Assembly: GCA_009774215.1 (NCBI GenBank)
Contig: VSNH01000101.1
Span: 1-13,156, forward strand
Length of the DNA: 13,156 bases
Reading direction: 5' to 3'
Source of the DNA: Lachnospiraceae bacterium
GTDB lineage: Bacteria; Bacillota; Clostridia; Lachnospirales; Lachnospiraceae
The notes beneath the pieces are model-generated. The model saw nothing but the letters and a program-made list of their open reading frames with translations, was not told the DNA's origin and made no database searches. Positions 1-6,471 of this stretch are shown here, in pieces (within the stretch, counting starts at the first letter, position 1; each line of letters begins with the position of its first letter). The translations under genes were made by a program, and so were the position numbers.

Positions 1-30
1 TCAATGGCTGTTATCAAAGCCTTACGAAGA

Positions 31-348
31 CTATGCCTGAGAGAAACAGCTTAGCTCAAAAGTTGTAAAGTGGTGTATCATAAGATACATCAATAGCATT
101 AGACTCGTTATGGCAGCTATCGAGTCTGCTATAAAAATTACTTTCTTACGATTAAAATAATCACAGATTATACCGCTTAATGGTGCAAAAATAACAGACG
201 GCAATATTGAACAGAGCATGGTGACAGCCATAGGCGTCGCTTTTCCCGTTTCTCCATAGACCCAGACGCTAACGCCAAATGTCGTTAAACTGCTTCCTAA
301 AATGGAAATCAATCTTGAAGTCCACACAAAATAAAAATTCTTATTCAT
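31..348 (-). pseudogene. MFS transporter, N-terminal fragment
   Basis: The frame encodes 105 residues matching the beginning of a drug-efflux-type major facilitator protein. It has an N-terminal MNKNFYFVW segment, TM1 at about residues 8-30, TM2 at about 40-58, and a motif-A-like loop GIICDYFNRKKVI before TM3 at about 70-90. Family members have about 400 residues and 12 TM helices; here an in-frame TAG at 33-31 ends it after three. Only 30 bases remain to the window edge and no frame clearly continues the protein, so it is either a frameshifted gene whose remainder lies outside the window or a true fragment. A GGGA lies 6 bases before the ATG. The DNA is AT-rich. Together with the radical SAM remnant and peptide ORF upstream on the same strand, it could be the exporter of a former peptide cassette; that role is inference. 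Confidence 0.7.
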
Positions 349-395
349 AAATTTCCCATAATATTTTTCAAAAATTTAAGCCTGCTTTATGTTAT

Positions 396-523
396 CTAGG
401 GAAGCGCTGATTAAATCAGCACTTCCTTAGAGCCTCCGGCGGATGCACACGGATTTGCAAAGGAATGTGCCGCTTCGCGGCGCAAATCCGGTGCGGGAAA
501 CGCTTTAATCAGCGTTTCCCTAG
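396..523. repeat. MITE-like palindromic element, complete copy
   Basis: A 128-bp element begins CTAGGGAAGCGCTGATTA and ends TAATCAGCGTTTCCCTAG, so its ends are inverted repeats with one mismatch. Each end is also a hairpin by itself: GGAAGCGCTGATT against AATCAGCACTTCC, and GGGAAACGCT (495-504) against AGCGTTTCCC (511-520). The middle holds CGGATTTGC (450-458) pairing with GCAAATCCG (482-490) around a small CCGC-TTC-GCGG-type hairpin. It has no coding capacity. Positions 485-523 recur perfectly, in reverse orientation, at 13118-13156. CTAG at both ends may be part of the terminal repeat or a target-site duplication; one copy cannot decide. It separates the MFS fragment from the radical SAM remnant. 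I infer a non-autonomous mobile element; the transposase family is unknown. Confidence 0.8.
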
Positions 524-540
524 CAATTACTGTATACATA

Positions 541-832
541 TCAAAAAAACGTTTTATAAATTTCTATAATGTTATGAACGTCATATTCATCCCCTAGAAA
601 AATAATTCTCCGACATGAAACTACGCAACTAGTTTTATCCCTGACAGTTTTATTTTTTGATATGGTATCATCTATTAACATACCATTAGAAATCATAGAT
701 AATTCAAAGCCCTTATTTGATGCATATCTTGCAATACTCTCCCAACAATCACATAACAGTGGTTCCCCTCCAACCAACCCATTTAAAGCACAGCTCTAAA
801 AGACAAATTTCTGGCACATAATCTAACTGCAT
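541..832 (-). pseudogene. Radical SAM (peptide-maturase type) enzyme, decayed
   Basis: Two frames together spell parts of a radical SAM protein. From ATG 832-830 (AAGGAA 8 bases upstream) the frame reads MQLDYVPEICLLELCFK, the usual opening just before the CxxxCxxC iron-sulfur motif. The next recognisable block is one frame away at about 783: NGLVGGEPLLCDCWE, then IARYASNKGFELSMISNGMLIDD, matching the GGEPLL and NG-L-I strands of the radical SAM barrel. The stretch that should carry the cluster cysteines and roughly 50-80 following residues is absent, so the enzyme cannot be active. The tail to the stop at 541 (including GDEYDVHNII) fits the family only loosely, and the C-terminal half, including any SPASM domain, is missing. 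The gene starts 39 bases after the stop of the small Cys/Trp peptide ORF, the usual order for a RiPP precursor and its maturase. The assignment to radical SAM is firm; the RiPP role is inference. Confidence 0.75.
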
Positions 833-871
833 GATTACATTTCCTTACCTTGGGTACAATCCTTTTCTTTA

Positions 872-982
872 TCACCAGCTCCATACGCCCGCATTACACC
901 AAGATTGCCCTTGATAACATTCAGAGAAAATCCCTTTCTTCACCTCTTGGTTGATCTCATTAATTATCTCATCAAAATTCAT
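872..982 (-). CDS. Small Cys/Trp-rich peptide, candidate RiPP precursor
   Basis: An intact 36-codon ORF starts MNFDEIINEINQEVKKG and ends CYQGQSWCNAGVWSW. The first about 20 residues are acidic/amphipathic and Ile/Asn/Glu-rich like a RiPP leader. The last 15 hold two Cys, three Trp, one Tyr and glycines, like a core modified on Cys or aromatic residues. A radical SAM gene, now broken, follows 39 bases downstream on the same strand. The ATG at 982-980 lies inside the last codons of the upstream gene (11-base overlap) with AGGA directly against the start, so either initiation depends on coupling or the original upstream region was lost at a recombination junction. Base composition changes at this point: AT-rich from here leftward, GC-rich to the right. 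I do not recognise the family; precursor status rests on size, composition and neighbour. Confidence 0.5.
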   Translation of the reverse strand: MNFDEIINEINQEVKKGIFSECYQGQSWCNAGVWSW

Positions 983-1844
983 TCCTGCCCGAAAGCGGGC
1001 GTGACATCTCCTCCTCGTACTTTCTGATCGCCTCGTCGCGCACATTGCGCGCCACGCCCCACCTGTCGCCGACCTCACGGATTTTTCCGTTCCGCACCTC
1101 ACATTTCGTGCCGTTTAAGATAAATTCCCGGTCGGTATCCACGCCAAGCTGCCGCAGCAGTTCCAACAGCATGGGCGTCGTGCCTCCCATCAGGTCGCTC
1201 CCGTCGGACGTTGAAGCCGCCCTGTCCCCAAACTCAAGCATGGCGGCAGACCACTGTCCCTCCGCAAAGTGGATCAGCGCACCAAGCCCCCACGCCAGCG
1301 CCTGCATCTTTTCGTCGTTTTCCCCATTTCGATATCCGTGCCCTTCCCCGTAAACCTGATCCCTGCCTACACGCAGCCTGTAACCGTTTCCCAGGTCAAA
1401 CACATCGCCCACGGCAATGTTGACACTGTTGTCAGAAGAGTCGTAGTCCTTATGTTCGCATGTCTGGAACGATCCCGCCTTTTGAAAAAGCTCGGATGGA
1501 TCAATACAGGTAAAAAAGCCGCCGCTGTAGCACGTAAAAATTTTGCCGCCGTCCACCTGTACGGTGGATGTCACCGCGTCAACAGTCTCCGTGGTGATCT
1601 CATATTCCACTTTACCCGGGTCGTTAAAAAGGCTCTTGTCAACCTGCGCCCAGACCTCAATCAGATTATTGATATCCGCTTTTCTTGCCCTGTCAAACCC
1701 GTTCAGGGTATCATCTTCGTCACCACTGATATCCCCGTTAAAGTAATCCACAAAGGCGTCCTGCTGCCCGTCTTTCGACGAAAGCTTTCCCGTCTGTGTA
1801 TTATAAATGTAAGTATTCCGACTTCCTATGCCGCTGATGCCCAT
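972..1844 (-). CDS. Conserved-looking protein of unknown function (290 aa), second of a coupled pair
   Basis: Start chosen at ATG 1844-1842 (MGISGIGSRNTYIYN), with GGGAGG 6 bases upstream; the frame is open further upstream only as overlap with the preceding gene. That gene's TGA ends one base before this ATG, so the two are translationally coupled. No signal peptide or convincing TM helix is visible, so I expect a cytosolic protein. Visible features are an acidic N-terminal stretch (DYFNGDISGDEDDTLNGFDR, about residues 36-55), a beta-rich middle with GGKIFTCYSGGFFTC, a GDVFDLGNGYRLRVG strand pair, and a C-terminal segment ILNGTKCEVRNGKIREVGDR suggesting a small beta-fold. I recall similar pairs in Lachnospiraceae annotated only as domains of unknown function; I cannot name the family. 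The last codons (GRNEF-stop) lie at the GC/AT composition boundary, so its C-terminus may have been altered by insertion of the foreign segment. Confidence 0.75.
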   Translation of the reverse strand: MGISGIGSRNTYIYNTQTGKLSSKDGQQDAFVDYFNGDISGDEDDTLNGFDRARKADINNLIEVWAQVDKSLFNDPGKVEYEITTETVDAVTSTVQVDGGKIFTCYSGGFFTCIDPSELFQKAGSFQTCEHKDYDSSDNSVNIAVGDVFDLGNGYRLRVGRDQVYGEGHGYRNGENDEKMQALAWGLGALIHFAEGQWSAAMLEFGDRAASTSDGSDLMGGTTPMLLELLRQLGVDTDREFILNGTKCEVRNGKIREVGDRWGVARNVRDEAIRKYEEEMSRPLSGRNEF

Positions 1845-1845
1845 A

Positions 1846-3303
1846 TCACACCTCCCCGTTCCCATACGCTGCTGCCGCATGTGCAAAGGCTCCTGCCGAC
1901 ATGGTTCTGCCGCCCCGCGCTCCCGGACGCGCCTCATACTGCAGTCCGAACTTCTGCGCCTCGGTGATCTCCACCTCCATCACGCCGTAGCTTGTCTTGA
2001 TCTCCAGCACCGTAGAGCCGTCGGGCTTGGTGATGATTTTCGTTTCAAGGTCGTCATCCTCTTCCTTTTCATCCCCCGTTTTCGCATCTTCCGGAACCGT
2101 CATTTGACCGTCGTAGTCGGAAATCTTCTGCAGTCCCTTGCGGTTTTCGTGAATGATCCCGCGCCAGAGCAGATCCATCTCCTCCGCCGTGTAAAAATGC
2201 GCGCCAAAGCCGTTCATATATTTGGCATACTTCGCCTTCTCACGATCTATGTAAGTGGCTCCGTCCTTCTCATAGGTATAACTCGGCACGCCGTCCTTAT
2301 CCGTCGAAGTCTCAAAGAAGTTGACGAAATCGTCCTCGTCGATCTTTCCCGCAAGGAAATCCTCCCAGAATTCCTCCCGGCAGGCAAACCGAAGGTTCGC
2401 GTCCTGCGGAAACCGCTGTATAAATGCCATCACCTTCTCATACTGTCCCGGCTCCGTGTAGGAAAGCTTGAAACAGTCCCTGTTCACCCACTTGCCGTTT
2501 TCATAATAAGCCTCCTTGCACCAGATCCCGTCCTGACTGTAGCAGGTGATAAACCAATGCTTGTTTTTGGGATCGTCGGTGGGGAAGGTGCTCTTGGTCA
2601 CCTCACCCGTAAGAAGCTCCACAAGCTCCTCCGGGTCTGTCACCTCCACGTCTGTACAATTATCGTTTATGCCGTCCAGCTCCCGCGGCTTTATCCCCGA
2701 AGCCGCCGAACTGCTGCCTGTGACTGTCGGAGACACCGGCGGTGCCGCTGCGCCGCTGTTCCCGGATGCCGCAGGATTCACCACGCTGCCTCCCGATTCC
2801 ACCGTCGGCTGCGCCGCCTCAGGAACTGACACGTTTGTCACAGCCGCCCCCGCGCTGTCGGAGTCAGGTTTACCCTCTGCTTCCCTTCTCATCGCCTCTT
2901 TTGCCGCCTGCTTCTCCACTTCCGCGATGAGTTCCTTGATCTGCTCCTGCAAAGCCTCCTCCGCGTCATCAAAATCCGCCAGAAGCTTTTCCCATTCCCT
3001 TCTGGTAAAAGACTGCGCGCCCGTCTGGAAGGTCGGCTCCACCTTGCCTTCCTTCACCTTTTTCGCCATCTTCTCCATATGGGCCAGGATCTGCTCGCGG
3101 TAGGTCATATCGTCCGTTTTTTTCTCTTCGCCTTTTTCTTCCGCCTCTGCTTTTCCCGCCGCATCGTTTGTGACATTATTGTCATTTTCTTCCATTCCAT
3201 CCAAAAATGCGCGTCCCGACTTACCCGCTTGCGCCAGGCGGTTTCCGTATCCCGTGGCGGGCGTATTGTGCATCCATGTAGCGTAACGATTTCCTATATT
3301 CAT
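1846..3303 (-). CDS. Conserved-looking protein of unknown function (485 aa), first of a coupled pair
   Basis: Start chosen at ATG 3303-3301 (MNIGNRYATWMHNTPATGYG) because AGGAAG lies 6-7 bases upstream; the open frame extends to 3438 but without a ribosome site. No signal peptide is seen. Order of regions: a short N-terminal GNRYATWM motif segment; a highly charged, probably coiled-coil region at about residues 60-150 (REQILAHMEKMAKKVKEG, then a long Glu/Lys/Ala helix); a low-complexity Ser/Ala/Pro/Gly linker at about 155-210; a folded domain from about 225 with HWFITCYSQDGIWCKEAYY and an acidic EDDFVNFFE stretch; an acidic DEKEEDDD patch; and a C-terminal beta segment ending in an Ala/Gly-rich tail. 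The next gene starts one base after its TGA. I do not recognise a function. The repeat-poor, modular layout with a flexible linker suggests a scaffold or envelope/sporulation-associated protein, but this is speculation. Confidence 0.75.
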   Translation of the reverse strand: MNIGNRYATWMHNTPATGYGNRLAQAGKSGRAFLDGMEENDNNVTNDAAGKAEAEEKGEEKKTDDMTYREQILAHMEKMAKKVKEGKVEPTFQTGAQSFTRREWEKLLADFDDAEEALQEQIKELIAEVEKQAAKEAMRREAEGKPDSDSAGAAVTNVSVPEAAQPTVESGGSVVNPAASGNSGAAAPPVSPTVTGSSSAASGIKPRELDGINDNCTDVEVTDPEELVELLTGEVTKSTFPTDDPKNKHWFITCYSQDGIWCKEAYYENGKWVNRDCFKLSYTEPGQYEKVMAFIQRFPQDANLRFACREEFWEDFLAGKIDEDDFVNFFETSTDKDGVPSYTYEKDGATYIDREKAKYAKYMNGFGAHFYTAEEMDLLWRGIIHENRKGLQKISDYDGQMTVPEDAKTGDEKEEDDDLETKIITKPDGSTVLEIKTSYGVMEVEITEAQKFGLQYEARPGARGGRTMSAGAFAHAAAAYGNGEV

Positions 3304-3337
3304 AGTTGTCTTCCTTTCTGTCCGACGATCTGTTCCC

Positions 3338-3352
3338 GCAGATAACGTGCCA
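3338..3352 (-). promoter_or_regulatory. Possible sigma-54 -24/-12 promoter
   Basis: On the minus strand, TGGCACGTTATCTGC matches the sigma-54 pattern TGGCAC-N5-TTGC with one mismatch and correct GG to GC spacing. The predicted start, about 12 bases after the GC, falls about 23 bases before the ATG at 3303, just upstream of the AGGAAG ribosome site. This would suit the two-gene unit 3303-972. It is a single short motif in a 227-bp gap; no enhancer or activator gene is visible, so it may be chance. No better sigma-70 promoter stands out in 3304-3530. Confidence 0.22.
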
Positions 3353-3530
3353 AATAACCGCTTGTATAAATTTGGCCTCTGACCGGGTTTCATCCCTCTG
3401 CTACTAATACGATTCAACCGCCGGGAAAGTTTCATCATCCTACATTAAAAATGATATTTTTAAAAATACTGCATTGATACGAACAACACTGCGGCAAGCC
3501 TCTCCGTCCCGAGCGCCCGCCGCCTGCGCC

Positions 3531-4841
3531 TTACCAGCTCACAAAACCGTCTTCATCAATCCGCACGCCCTCAGAAATGCCGCGCATATAGGCGAGCACC
3601 CGCTCCTTCTCGGCACCCTGCAGAAGCGTGGTTTTACATCCGCTCTGCAGGCAGGGGATAAACTGATAGCTCACGATTCCCGTCTCGTCAATCGTCACCT
3701 CAACCATACCGGTGTCCAATGTCTTCGAATTGAACCAGAAATTTCCCAGACTGTATATCACGGGCACGCCCTGAATCACACCGATGGGCTGCAGGCAGTG
3801 GGGATGATCCCCGATCACCAGATTCGCCCCCGCCGCAATCAGCTCCGGCGCCTGCTTTAACTGCGCCCAGTCCAGTTCCGCCTGATTTTCCGTACCCCAG
3901 TGTATGTAAGCCACCACGAAATCGCTGTTCTGTGCCGCCTCACGGATCGTTTCCAGAAGCTTCGCCCCGTTCCAGCAGCGAAAAACGCCGGGCGAGGTTT
4001 CCGTAGCTTCCTTGGTATCCGGCGTATCAAGCCGCTCGATCTGGGTCGCCGACACAAAAGCTATCTTCAGATCCCCCACAATATAGTAGACCGGCTTTCT
4101 CGCCTCAGCGATATTCCGTCCCGCACCCACATAGGGGATTCCCTTCTCACGCAGGGTATCCAGTGTATCCTCCAGAGCCGTCGGTCCGTAATCATAGGCA
4201 TGGTTATTCGCCAGCGACACGATATCTACGCCCAAATCCGTCAGATATGCCGCCGTCTCCGGTCTGGCACGGAACGTAAACTGTTTGTCCGCCGTGGGCG
4301 TTCCCCGATTGGAGTAGGCAAACTCATTGTTGAGCATCATAATGTCCGCCGCCTGCATACGCTCGATCACCTCGGGCATAATCCCCTGCGAGATATCGCC
4401 GCTCCCTCGCACCGTACCCGTGATGGCATAATGGTCGTCAAACAGAATATCCCCCGCAAATGTCATGGTCACCCTGCCGGGTTCTGCCGGTTTCACCGTA
4501 TAGATGTTGTTCTCTTCCATGTAAGCGGGATCGTCCAGTTCCTCCTGATATCTGGAAACCGTTTCCGGCTCTGCCTCGACACTCTCCTCCTCGTCTCCTG
4601 CGGCGTCCTCCTTTTCCACGGGCTCCACACCTTCGGTTCTTGGCGTCTCATTTCCGTGATCCGACCGGACAACCTCCGCCGGTTTCGTCTTCACCGGCTC
4701 CATAATCCACTGATGCGCCGCCAGCGCCAGAACCCCCAGCGCCACCGCCGCCGTCAGTGTAATCAAAAAGGGCAGAAAAAAACTTCTGTGAAACCGTATT
4801 CTCTTTTTCTTTTTGTATTTACGTGATCTTTTCTTAGCCAT
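3531..4841 (-). CDS. CapA/PGA_cap-family membrane-anchored metallophosphoesterase-like protein
   Basis: The 436-residue protein has a very basic N-terminus (MAKKRSRKYKKKKRIRFHR), one TM helix at about 19-45, an acidic linker at about 55-110, then a PGA_cap domain from about 120 to 400 facing outward. Family landmarks are visible: MTFAGDILFDDHY (about 126-138), NNEFA, SLANNHAYDYG (about 208-218), VAYIHWGTE (about 309-317), IGDHPHCLQPIG (about 341-352) and YSLGNFWFNS (about 358-367). These carry the Asp, Asn and His residues of the metallophosphoesterase-like fold. The family is named for poly-gamma-glutamate capsule assembly, but no capB/capC neighbours are present, so a general cell-surface role is safer. 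It sits alone between the importer operon and the unknown pair. The start is peculiar: a good promoter ends 6 bases before the ATG and there is no Shine-Dalgarno sequence; no other Met occurs before the TM helix. Confidence 0.92.
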   Translation of the reverse strand: MAKKRSRKYKKKKRIRFHRSFFLPFLITLTAAVALGVLALAAHQWIMEPVKTKPAEVVRSDHGNETPRTEGVEPVEKEDAAGDEEESVEAEPETVSRYQEELDDPAYMEENNIYTVKPAEPGRVTMTFAGDILFDDHYAITGTVRGSGDISQGIMPEVIERMQAADIMMLNNEFAYSNRGTPTADKQFTFRARPETAAYLTDLGVDIVSLANNHAYDYGPTALEDTLDTLREKGIPYVGAGRNIAEARKPVYYIVGDLKIAFVSATQIERLDTPDTKEATETSPGVFRCWNGAKLLETIREAAQNSDFVVAYIHWGTENQAELDWAQLKQAPELIAAGANLVIGDHPHCLQPIGVIQGVPVIYSLGNFWFNSKTLDTGMVEVTIDETGIVSYQFIPCLQSGCKTTLLQGAEKERVLAYMRGISEGVRIDEDGFVSW

Positions 4842-4847
4842 GCGACC

Positions 4848-4876
4848 ATTATACCATCAAACAGCCGCCTTAGCAA
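4848..4876 (-). promoter_or_regulatory. Promoter of the CapA-like gene, predicted leaderless
   Basis: Minus strand: -35 TTGCTA (4876-4871), 17-base spacer, perfect -10 TATAAT (4853-4848). The ATG follows after GGTCGC, so transcription starting 7 bases beyond the -10 begins at the A of the start codon. No ribosome binding site fits between. Confidence 0.7.
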
Positions 4877-4918
4877 AATCCAATCAAGCAATTCCAAATT
4901 CCTGCGAAGAATGCGTTA

Positions 4919-4973
4919 CAATTCACACGCACGTCAGATTTTGCATCCATTTACGATTATTCGGTGTGAATTG
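4919..4973. repeat. 10-bp inverted repeat upstream of the CapA-like promoter
   Basis: CAATTCACAC (4919-4928) and GTGTGAATTG (4964-4973) are perfect inverted copies 35 bases apart. They lie upstream of the CapA -35 box, and also downstream of the stop of the adaptor gene. They could be an operator pair or a long-loop hairpin ending the adaptor operon; no T-run supports an intrinsic terminator. Confidence 0.4.
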
Positions 4974-4989
4974 CAGCAATGATGCAGAC

Positions 4990-5022
4990 AAAATGCCAAA
5001 ATACAGGCATTTCAGGCATTTT
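4990..5022. repeat. Degenerate copy of the GCC-ATTTT-GGC palindrome family (possible)
   Basis: AAAATGCC (4990-4997) pairs with GGCATTTT (5015-5022), or alternatively AAATGCC with GGCATTT at 5006-5012. Read on the minus strand it contains ATGCC, TGTATTTT, GGCATT, resembling the palindromes at 6409, 7439 and 13062. It lies directly after the adaptor gene stop (5036-5034). Confidence 0.35.
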
Positions 5023-5033
5023 CTCTTTTTGTT

Positions 5034-6374
5034 TTACTCCCACACTTTGACTGCCATCCCGTTTTTCAGTTCCCGATCGCACTCCGTTACCACTTTTAGA
5101 TCGCCCGACAGCAGCTCGTCGGCAATCGCCGCATAGTCCTCGTTTTTGTCAAGCAGGCGCACCGTCATGCTTCTGACGCTCATCTCCGTGCCAAGGATCC
5201 CCTCCTTCTCCTCCAGCACATAAATCGCGTTGCTGCCGTCGTTGTAAAGCGCCTTTAACGGCACTACGAAATCATAAATTTCCGATGTGGAGTTCACTTC
5301 CATCACGCCCTCGGTGCGCCCCTGCGCCACGCCCTGCGCCAGACGGATTGTCACCGTATAACCGCCGTTTTCCTGCACAATGGAATCAATCGTCTCGGAT
5401 ACTTCCTCCGCGCTGCCCGGGAATGTAAGCCGGACTGTGTCCCCCGTATGCACGAAAGGCTTCTGTTCCTGCGTGATGACCGTGTGGAATATCCTGCTGC
5501 CCGCATCGTCGGCATAGCGCAAAACGGCCGACGATCCCATCCGCATACCGGACTGCATCATCACCTCCAGAACATCGCCCGCGCTCTTTGCCGCCACCCT
5601 GCCCTCGTTCTCGGAAAGTTCCGTCAAAAGCGCGATCCGTTCCTGCCGCTCCCGTACCTGACCGACGCCGGAAGCCCCCAGATCCAGATTACCTTCCGCC
5701 GCGCTCCGGGCCCGTTTCGCATCCTCAATGTTTCTGTCCGCTTGTCTGAGCAGCTTCTCTTTCTCAAGCTGCGCATCCTCGATCATTCGCTTTTTCTCCG
5801 CGATCTCCCTGTCAAACCGCAGCCGCTCGTCCGCCCAGGCAATCCAGATCTCGTCGGAGGCATCCTCCTCGGGAATGCGAAACATATGTGTCTCCAGATC
5901 CTCCATCAATTCTTCCAGCTTCTTGGTCTCCTCCGCAATTTTTCTGTCCAGCTCTATGACAGTCGTGTCATAATCTTCCTGCGCCCGGGCAGCGTTCGTA
6001 GCCGCGTCCCGGCGCTTTGCCTGTTCCTGCTTCTGCCACGCTTCCTCCTGCGCATTGAGCTGTGCAAGCTGCGCGAGCAAATCTTCCGTATTTACTTCAT
6101 AGAGAACCGTACCCGCTTCCATTCGGTCCCCCGCCGCCACGCAGACCTTCTCCACAAGCAGACCGTCCAGTCCGATCACCGCCTGCGCGTTGACCGCCTC
6201 CACCGTCCCCTCCGCCGTAACCTGATTGCGGATGGATGCCGACGTTGGGGTTCTCCACTTTACCCTCGGCATCCGGCTCACATAGACCATTCGTGACACA
6301 TATGTCATAATCAGCATAACCGCCATGAAAAGCATGAATCCGCGCCAAAGCTTTTTCTTCGATTCCATCTGCAT
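5034..6374 (-). CDS. HlyD/RND-type periplasmic-adaptor-like protein
   Basis: This 446-residue protein has a signal anchor at about residues 9-26, then an N-terminal biotinyl-lipoyl half-motif at about 45-100 (GTVEAVNAQAVIG, then AAGDRMEAGTVLYEV). A long Ala/Glu/Gln/Arg-rich coiled-coil hairpin spans about 105-255. The returning lipoyl half (AGDVLEVMMQSGMRMG) and beta-barrel domains follow to the C-terminus. This is the order found in membrane-fusion/adaptor proteins of efflux systems such as the YknX type in Gram-positives. The ATG at 6374 was chosen because GGAG lies 8 bases upstream; a second ATG two codons on is less well placed. It follows the second permease gene by 97 bases, with a palindrome between. 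The odd point is its partners: adaptors normally serve a MacB-type or RND exporter, but the neighbours are import-type sugar permeases and no MacB-like gene is in the window. Confidence 0.85.
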   Translation of the reverse strand: MQMESKKKLWRGFMLFMAVMLIMTYVSRMVYVSRMPRVKWRTPTSASIRNQVTAEGTVEAVNAQAVIGLDGLLVEKVCVAAGDRMEAGTVLYEVNTEDLLAQLAQLNAQEEAWQKQEQAKRRDAATNAARAQEDYDTTVIELDRKIAEETKKLEELMEDLETHMFRIPEEDASDEIWIAWADERLRFDREIAEKKRMIEDAQLEKEKLLRQADRNIEDAKRARSAAEGNLDLGASGVGQVRERQERIALLTELSENEGRVAAKSAGDVLEVMMQSGMRMGSSAVLRYADDAGSRIFHTVITQEQKPFVHTGDTVRLTFPGSAEEVSETIDSIVQENGGYTVTIRLAQGVAQGRTEGVMEVNSTSEIYDFVVPLKALYNDGSNAIYVLEEKEGILGTEMSVRSMTVRLLDKNEDYAAIADELLSGDLKVVTECDRELKNGMAVKVWE

Positions 6375-6408
6375 CCCAATTTCTCCATTTCAGCTTCAAC
6401 TCTATACG

Positions 6409-6434
6409 GAGAATGCCGCTTTTCAGGCATTCTC
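6409..6434. repeat. Intergenic palindrome, copy 1
   Basis: GAGAATGCC (6409-6417) and GGCATTCTC (6426-6434) form a 9-bp stem with an 8-base loop. It lies between the second permease stop (6472) and the adaptor start (6374), so it appears as a hairpin in the operon mRNA. The flanking sequence shared by copies 2 and 3 is only partly kept here. Confidence 0.75.
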
Positions 6435-6471
6435 TTACACGAAACGTCTTTAAAAGTGCTTTTCGCGTTTC

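Noticed and set aside
983..1102. Upstream extension of the small peptide ORF to 1102.
   Set aside because: The extra residues are an Arg/Ala-rich out-of-frame reading of the 290-residue protein gene; composition changes at the 982 start.
3304..3438. N-terminal extension of the 485-residue protein (MMKLSRRLNR...).
   Set aside because: No ribosome site at 3438 and very basic composition unlike the protein; ATG 3303 is well placed. The gap was also compared by eye with c-di-GMP riboswitch patterns and did not match.
3900..4826. A 308-codon open frame on the plus strand opposite the CapA-like gene.
   Set aside because: Shadow of the CapA-like gene; composition is Arg/His-rich and it has no motif or proper ribosome site.
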